Shown piece by piece: positions 60,278-64,000 of a stretch of 64,000 nt of DNA. The position numbers were made by a program, and so were the translations under genes. This DNA comes from Diplocarpon mali. Its lineage: Eukaryota > Ascomycota > Leotiomycetes > Helotiales > Drepanopezizaceae. The stretch spans positions 37,889-101,888 of the forward strand of contig JAENRP010000151.1 in NCBI GenBank assembly GCA_024741835.1, given 5' to 3'. How positions within the stretch are numbered: the first letter of the stretch is position 1; every line of letters begins with the position of its first letter. The notes beneath the pieces were generated by a model. That model searched no databases, was not told where the DNA came from, and was given only the letters and a program-made list of their open reading frames with translations.

Positions 60278-60429
60278 ACTCGCAAGGCGGGACTGGGAGT
60301 CAAATTTCCTAAAAGCGTTCCTTTATAAGACTATATGACTTGACTCGCGGTCTAGGCCTAGGAGTCGATTTAAAAAAAACTTTCCTTTATAAGACTATAT
60401 GACCTAATTCGCAAGGCGGGCCTAGGAGT
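60278..60429 (-). repeat. three 23-bp palindromes in the third Copia-2 copy
   Basis: Units at 60278-60300, 60343-60365 and 60407-60429, spaced 65 and 64 bp, homologous to 14292-14441. Confidence 0.9.
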
Positions 60430-60818
60430 CGTCCTTAAGCCTGCTAAGCCTCTACTGTCTTTTGCAACCCTAGTATATCTTTAAACGCTTCGAACTTTGC
60501 AACTATCTTTAGTAGCTTTATAAATCTATCTACTACTATTTGATTAGTTAAGATATAGGTAATCGATAACTTATTCTTTGCAATAAGGTTGCGGATAAAG
60601 TGGTAGGCAATATTAATATATTTCGATCGCTTATATAAGTATAGATTCTTTGCAAATGCAATCGCCCTTATATTATCTGCTTAGAGATTAATATAGTTCC
60701 TATCTTATCTAATATACTTAGCGAAACCTATATCTTTTAGAACTTAGGCGATTTATAATCCTTGCTTGCAATTTAATGATATTAATATATATTCAGCCTT
60801 AATGCTTGCGGTAGCTAC

Positions 60819-63800
60819 TGTTGGTACGCAGATTCCTATGCAGGAGGCAATCTGCCCTCGTTCCTAGGGTTATCCTATACAGCTGTACCATATGCGATAT
60901 AAGGGGTTTTGTATGTATTCCAGACGGCTATTCAGCCAGAGGACCTTAGAAGGATATCTATATATGGCTAAGAGGGACTATAGGAAGGAGGATATTTATA
61001 AGTATAAAGGTATTATCTCAATTATATAAAGATAGATAGATATTATAATAGATTCCTTTTTACAATAAGTACTTAACTATATTTATATGAATATCAATTA
61101 CTAGTATAGAACCTATACTAATTAGTAGTAGCACCTTTACTATAGATAGCAAGGTTATTAAACTGAAGAATTCTTTCTTAATTTAAGGAGTACTTAATTA
61201 TATTTCCGGCTTACCTTAAATACTAACCCAAATGTATAAAGTAATATTAGTTACTATTAAAGGGGAAAAGGCGAAAGGTATGCGAATTGAGCTAGAGTTG
61301 TTACTTTAAAGGTAGATACTATCCTCTTCTACTTATGTTCTATTACGCATTATAATTAAGGTAAAACCGAAGTGCAATCGGTATTTTAATTATAATTAGA
61401 TAATAGTATAATAATACGTAAAACATAACTATATTAGACTTCTTTCGGACCCTATTAAGGCGTAAAGCAATATTTGGATAATATTAGGAAATGATTAAAG
61501 GAGGACTATTAATACCGCTTAATCTAAGGCAACCCTAGATACTAAAGGACCTTAAAAGGGATATAAGACCTTAGGAGGATCAACCTAGCGAAGAGGCCCT
61601 TAGACTAAAAGATTAATATATAAAGAACTTCCAAAAGATATTATAAGATAGTAAAAGGAGAGGATTATACTTTACTAAAGACTTCTAAGAGGAGTTCTAA
61701 GATTGGATAGTTAGCGACTTTAAATCGCTAGATAAAGACATTCGATAATACCTAAGGGACGACCTTTAGTATTATAGAGTATATATTTAGCGTAGGAAGG
61801 GCGTTTCGATTAGCTAGGCACTTTTCGATATAGTACACTAAAAAGGAAATAAGTGGCTAAAAGACCAGCTAGAGTTATAGACCTAAGAAGTACCGAACTC
61901 AGTTATAGCATAATCTCCGAGATATAGAATAAGGTCTGCTTTAGAATTTGCCAAATCTATGTAAATAAGTAAGCCACCCGCTTAGAGGGTTACTATAGCT
62001 AAATAGGAGATACTATACTAAGACTTGCTTTAGCAAGGATACCTTAAATATAATAATAACACTTTATAAGATAATTTATATAAAGCAGACACTTTAAGAT
62101 AAACAACCGAATAATATAACCTTAAAAGAATACTATATTAATCCTAGTTAGGATAAACCCTAGTCTTGCAATACCTAGAGATCCTAAATCTAATACTAAT
62201 GCTGCTAATCTAATCGAGAGATAGATCGTTGCTACCCTTTACTATAAGGAGGGGTTTAAGAGCGCTTTTAAACCTTAACTAAAGCGACGCTTAACTATTC
62301 TAGTATATTATAAAACCTTTGACTTTAGATTAGGCTAAAACCCTTATAAATCTAAGTAAGATATATACTAAAGAGACTTAATACTTAAGTAGGAAAGATC
62401 ACCTTAATAAGAAGCTTTATATATTCGCCGATTTGTGCCAAAGAGCCTTAGTAGACTAGAGCATATAGTATAGAGCCTTTCCATTTATGCTATAAGACTC
62501 GGCCTTGATATACTACTATCGGTACTTGTAAAATAAGAACTTTAAGTTTGCTAAGCTAGTAGAGGCCATTCGGGCCAATTATAAGACCGAAGAGAGAAGT
62601 AGCAGATTCTTAAGGAGGTGGTTTCGGCTGACATTTGACCTATTCTAATAAGAAGACTATTAAAGGGGGAAACTAATCCTAACCTAACTCGAAAACTATA
62701 CTAAGGAGCTATAGAACTTGCAATTAGGCCTATATACTAGTATAAGGAACGATCGATTAATTAAAGATAGGCTTATATAAGGTATTTCTAAGAATTAGCT
62801 ATTTCAAATGGCACTTTTTAAGCTATTAGCGATATTCCTAGCTCTATTAGATAGCTTATAAGCTTGCGCAGGAGTAGTTGCCTAAGACGGACCATCTAGA
62901 CCCTAGCACCTTAGTTCGGCTACTAATAGACTCTAATATCATTTAGCTGAGGAGCAAGGGCAATCTATAGCGCACTTTTCAAATAGAAAGATAAAGTTTA
63001 CCTAAGGTAATAAGAGAGGAATAACCTTCTAATTAAAACTAGGCTATATAAGGTATATTATATATTAGAAAAAGGACTGCTATAATAGTAAGTACTTAGA
63101 AGAAGAAAGAGCCGCTTAAAAGTCTTGCTATATAGCAAGCCGATAAGCCGAAGGGTATAAGCTAATAGATAAAATATATAAGGCAGACCTCTTATAGGAA
63201 GACAAAGGAGTATATTTAAAAGGCAATAGGACTAATGAGGATAAATAGGAAACGTCTTTAAAAGAGGAGGATTAAGCAATTAGCGACCCTAAGGATAGTA
63301 ATATTAACTTCATTATAGTATTCTTAGCTTTTGAAAAGGAGTATAACTCAAGAATCGTACTTAACTAGCTTGAAAAGCAAAAGGCTAAATACCTCTTAAT
63401 AATAAGGGTTAATAAACCGATACGAACGGACCTTAAGGTATTTATAACCTAGTAGACGGATTAATTCTTCTAAGGATTCCTAATCGATATAAGCGCCTTA
63501 AATAAAAATATAAGAGGAATTAACCAATTCAAAGCCCTGCAAAACATATAGGATGCAGTTCTAACTCCACTCGGCGCTGAAAAGCACAAAATTACCTTTA
63601 AGGCAAGTTTGCGAAATGCAATCGGCAAGACAACTATTCGAATACCAGCAGGCCTTATAGAGTTCTTAATTATAAAGGCAGATATTATAAAACTAAGGGG
63701 AGACAACACAAGAATAGGCCTAAGGGAAGACCTAAAAACAAGAGGAGGAAGCACCATAAGCGGGCTCTCTTAGATAAGATATTAGGAACAAGTCCTAAGT

Positions 63801-64000
63801 ATAAGGTATATTTAGTACTATAGCGATACGCGCTATCTCTATATATAGAAGATGGCCCTTTTATCCTCCTACTATCCTACGCCGATTATATGATATATAT
63901 TATAAGACCTATCTATCTTAGGTCTTTATATATATTTTAAATAATAAAAGTAGTAGCCCCTACTACTATTAGTAAAGAATATAAAATAATATAGGTTAAG
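60819..64000 (+). mobile_element. 5' part of another LTR retrotransposon, inserted in the Copia-2 fragment
   Basis: The block starts TGTTGGTACGCAG, LTR-like, exactly where Copia-2 homology stops. After an AT-rich gag-like part (about 61440-63200) with RIP-type stops, a knuckle-like CYNSKYLEEE lies near 63080. A protease segment follows near 63470-63700: FLIDISALNKN (from a DTGA motif), then INQFKALQNIQDAV and KTTIRIPAGLIEFLIIKA. This protease type is seen in some fungal polyproteins with Copia-like organisation (recollection, not searched). The element continues beyond 64000. The LTR end and primer site were not resolved. Confidence 0.7.
63050..63770 (+). pseudogene. gag-protease segment of the right-edge LTR element
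   Basis: The plus frame has relatively few stops from about 63470 to 63770 and carries the aspartic-protease-like region described for the element. The minus-strand open stretch over the same bases (63470-63757) is its shadow. Confidence 0.55.

Larger units (their letters stand above)
59945..60818 (-). mobile_element. Copia-2 third copy, 3' fragment
   Basis: It starts with a 195-bp LTR (59945-60139) and continues into the 3' untranslated part and RNase H exactly as at 14154-14860. Homology ends abruptly at 60818, where another LTR begins. The pentamer AGTAG (59940-59944) is its left flank; the other flank is not in the window. Confidence 0.9.

Noticed and set aside
63470..63757. 95-codon minus-strand frame as a gene
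   Set aside because: Shadow of the protease segment read on the plus strand.
1..64000. tRNA or rRNA genes
   Set aside because: I looked for T-loop-like motifs with paired stems in the non-repeat parts and found none convincing; a covariance-model scan would be decisive.

Overview
The window is nuclear DNA of a filamentous ascomycete (Pezizomycotina, probably Eurotiomycetes; the class is inference). The protein genes carry short introns of 44-120 nt with CTAAC/CTGAC-like branch points. Islands of normal base composition alternate with sharply bounded AT-rich blocks of retrotransposons full of stop codons, the pattern left by repeat-induced point mutation (RIP).

Layout. 519-1488 (-): M50B-like membrane metalloprotease gene. 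2121-27510: one 25.4-kb nest of four LTR retrotransposons. The outer Copia-1 (TSD TTTCC) is interrupted in gag by Copia-2 (TSD ATTAC). Copia-2 is interrupted after its reverse transcriptase by a chromodomain Gypsy element (TSD CGAAT, decayed). The Gypsy is interrupted by a second, inverted Copia-2 (TSD ACTTA). 27516-30905: no supported gene. 30906-45073: housekeeping island with SPT16 (+), a CDC50/LEM3 flippase subunit (-), a Sae2/CtIP/Ctp1 DNA-end-resection factor (-) and a large ankyrin protein (-). 45074-49250: GC-rich, gene-poor. 49251-51030: AT-rich islet with a solo Copia-1 LTR (TSD TTGTA) and a Tc1/mariner relic. 52042-54358 (-): MFS transporter. 54950-64000: a second retroelement block with a third Copia family (-), a Copia-2 fragment (-) and the 5' part of another LTR element (+) running off the edge.

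The host genes are not a pathway cluster. SPT16 (histone chaperone), CDC50 (lipid flippase partner) and Sae2/CtIP (break repair) are conserved single-gene functions that happen to be adjacent; the MFS gene is isolated between repeat blocks.

The most unusual signal is a family of exactly 23-bp imperfect palindromes (ACTC ... GAGT, core AGGCC(A/T)GGCCT). They are spread through the Copia elements in both orientations, in-frame with 48-bp period between protease and integrase and about 64-bp period in the 3' untranslated part. Also notable are a Tf1-like self-priming site in the Gypsy, a decayed antisense Cys-rich reading frame in its 3' region, and half-tRNA primer sites in both Copia families. 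All coordinates, splice sites and homologies were read by eye; no search was run.
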